DNA from: Ignavibacteria bacterium
GTDB lineage: Bacteria; Bacteroidota; Ignavibacteria; Kapaibacteriales; UBA961
DNA: 64,000 bases
NCBI GenBank assembly: GCA_947491315.1
Contig: CANLII010000009.1
Span: forward strand, 1-64,000
Reading direction: 5' to 3'
The notes beneath the pieces are model-generated. The model had not been told where the DNA came from. It did no database searches and worked only from the letters and a program-made list of their open reading frames with translations. A program made the position numbers and the translations under genes. Of the stretch, positions 61,745-64,000 are shown piece by piece. The first letter of the stretch is position 1, and every line of letters begins with the position of its first letter.

Positions 61745-62491
61745 TCAGAATATGAAGCGGAGAATCTCAGGCCATTTCGTGAAGAGAATCACGCGATAAC
61801 CAAGATATGTCCCCACCCCAATCATGGTGAGACCGGCAAATCGCTGAATACGCATCGTGTATTCAGCTGAAAACCTGGTCTTGAAATGCAGCAGTACACG
61901 AAGGAGTATATACATCCATGCAAAGTTGCCAATTCCAAATCCAATGGAATACAAGACGCTGTCCAACGATGAAACCGCAATCATATTGCTGTGCTGCACA
62001 AACATGCAGGTATAAGCTAATGAAGGCAGAAATGTGGGATTTGCAATATTTGCTAGAGCAATTGCTATACCAAGGAAAAAAGGGCCCCCATTCTTTGACC
62101 GCTCCATTAACCTTTTTAATGGCGAAACAGCAGATTGATTAGCCATTTCTGGGGTTTGAGAAGAAAATTTTGGAGTTCTGAATTGCAATAGACCAAACAT
62201 GAACATTGCAGCTACACAACAACCCTGAAATAACAACATCGCGAAAGGATATTCATCGAAGAAATACTGCACTGAACCGAAGACTGCCGTTGTGAACAGC
62301 ATGGCCAACAAACAGTAGAACATATCCATCAAAGACGCACCAATACTGATGAGTATGCCACCTCTCTTGTCATTATTCAAAGCAATGCGTATGACAGATA
62401 CTGCTACGGGACCAGGTGGAATGGCAAGTACGAATCCAACAGCAATGCCAATGAGGAGAGAAATAATCATAGGCAGAAACATATGACTCAT
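61745..62491 (-). CDS. LysE/RhtB-family amino-acid exporter-like membrane protein
   Basis: 'GIAVGFVLAIPPGPVAVSVIRIALNNDKRGGILISIGASLMDMFYCLLAMLF'; about 6 TM segments. Confidence 0.82.
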   Translation of the reverse strand: MSHMFLPMIISLLIGIAVGFVLAIPPGPVAVSVIRIALNNDKRGGILISIGASLMDMFYCLLAMLFTTAVFGSVQYFFDEYPFAMLLFQGCCVAAMFMFGLLQFRTPKFSSQTPEMANQSAVSPLKRLMERSKNGGPFFLGIAIALANIANPTFLPSLAYTCMFVQHSNMIAVSSLDSVLYSIGFGIGNFAWMYILLRVLLHFKTRFSAEYTMRIQRFAGLTMIGVGTYLGYRVILFTKWPEILRFIF

Positions 62492-62905
62492 CAGTAAAAC
62501 ATGGGGCTAAACCCTGAAGGTAGCTTTGTTAGTGCATAAACTTACAAAATTGGACATGCCCTGCCAAAAGTGTCAGGACAAGTGAGAAAAAACTTGCACA
62601 CTTTTGCAAGTGTGATGTGATAAAGAGTATTGATTGTGCAATTCATAAAAGCTACTTATCACTTGAAATACTGTTTTGAGGAGTTTGGCACAAATTTTTC
62701 TTTTGTAGGTGAAAACAATGCATGGTAATTTACATACGATTCTTTATTACATCATTTGCGGCTGCCTATTCCTCTTACGATACATGTCTTTTAACACTTG
62801 GTTGGTTTTGAAGCACAAAGGCCGAGGAACTTTATCCTTTATTAATCGGTCTTAGAAACCGAATAGTATTCATCCCACACCATGTATAATTTGTAAGGAG
62901 AGTTA

Positions 62906-64000
62906 ATGCCACAGTCAGCAATACATACAATGACCATGATCAAGGGGATTATTGTTTGCATGTTGTGCATTTTCATCTCTAATGGAATGCAGGCCAATCA
63001 GGGACTTCCAAAAAGCTCCATCATTCAATCAGATGTGAAAAAGTTCACTGTTCGTTTGAACGTCGAAATCATGGGATATGACACAATTCAAACAGTTGAT
63101 GGTCAAATAACGATTTTTCCGCAAATCAAACATGCAATCAGAAAGGGAAATCCAGGATCTCCCTCTGAAATCGTTTACTCAATTCCTCTCACAGTACCGG
63201 GTGAACAGCAATTTTCATTGCACTCATGTAAAACCGGAATGATTCAAAAAGTTCAAGGTTTGATATCACCGGTACCCACACTTGTAAAAGACTCAGAGAA
63301 TATTTCAGGTTTCATTCATCGAATTGATGAAGCTCTTTATGCAATCGAACACAAAACTAATTGGGCCGAAATCACCTATTCAGGAATTGCTCGTAATCGA
63401 CATATCGCACATCTAAACATCAAAGCTCTGAGAGTACATGCCATTACAGGAATATTGGAAATCCCCAAGACAATTGAATGTACGGTGATCTTCAATCCAA
63501 AGAATGTGAATTCCCCGATAATCGCTGATGATTTTGATGAGATTGATATATCCGCAAACCATAATGAAACAAGATCTTGGTTAGTTGAAAAACAGTCTGC
63601 ATTTGCTAAAATTATTCCAAAGACATTGAAACTGACAGGACCATGGGCAAAGGTAAATGTCAATCAGCAAGGCATTTATACATTAGATAAATCAGCACTC
63701 GCATCAGCAGGAATCAATGTTGGCAAGGATCTAATCTCTACAATTAAAGTATTTGGTCTCGGTGGCACAATGCTGCCCGAACATGTTGACTCAGCTTTGG
63801 CGAATACAATGTCAGAACAGCCGATCATTGTCAAGACAAACAATGATGGTGAACTCGATGCCATTTATTTCTATGGCGAACCTGCAAAAGGTTTTCGATT
63901 GGATACAGATGAAGCAGGAAAAAATCTTGATTTCAGACATTTCACTCATCCTTATGACAATGAGTCTTCATACTTGATCACCATTGGTGGTGCTTCCGGA
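62906..64000 (+). CDS. porU: PorU-like type IX secretion system protein, N-terminal part (3' truncated by window edge)
   Basis: Hand translation is open for 365 codons to the window end; contains 'GPWAKVNVNQQGIYTLDKSALASAGINVGKDLISTIKVFGLGGTMLPE...DGELDAIYFYGEPAKGF...FRHFTHPYDNESSYLITIGG', typical of the PorU N-terminal region; the ORF track lists only short ORFs here. Confidence 0.7.
   Translation, partial: MPQSAIHTMTMIKGIIVCMLCIFISNGMQANQGLPKSSIIQSDVKKFTVRLNVEIMGYDTIQTVDGQITIFPQIKHAIRKGNPGSPSEIVYSIPLTVPGEQQFSLHSCKTGMIQKVQGLISPVPTLVKDSENISGFIHRIDEALYAIEHKTNWAEITYSGIARNRHIAHLNIKALRVHAITGILEIPKTIECTVIFNPKNVNSPIIADDFDEIDISANHNETRSWLVEKQSAFAKIIPKTLKLTGPWAKVNVNQQGIYTLDKSALASAGINVGKDLISTIKVFGLGGTMLPEHVDSALANTMSEQPIIVKTNNDGELDAIYFYGEPAKGFRLDTDEAGKNLDFRHFTHPYDNESSYLITIGGASG

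Overview
The window looks like chromosomal DNA from a Bacteroidota/Chlorobi-type bacterium (possibly Kapabacteria- or Ignavibacteria-like; this is inferred from T9SS sorting domains and Bacteroidetes-type promoters). It contains: (i) three large secreted T9SS-type proteins and the 5' part of a PorU-like gene at the right edge; (ii) an exopolysaccharide/nucleotide-sugar cluster (about 4.9-15.3 kb); (iii) a long str-S10-spc-alpha ribosomal super-cluster (about 19.1-40.1 kb), in which rpsL-rpsG is bracketed by two divergent EF-Gs that resemble the EFG1mt/EFG2mt (spdEFG) pair; (iv) housekeeping genes (pdxA, kynU, murC, purF, trx, bcp, rpsD, ribD, yicC, gmk, rsmB, gmd, M1 peptidase, lysE). The most unusual signal is a family of 25-bp hairpin repeats at two loci 41 kb apart (3.1-3.3 kb and 43.97-44.87 kb). 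At the second locus they flank a solitary IS200/Y1 (HUH) TnpA-like gene. The hairpin stems show compensatory changes (T:A, C:G and A:T at the same stem position). This suggests a REPtron-like system. No tRNA, rRNA or CRISPR array was recognised. All calls were made by eye, without database searches.
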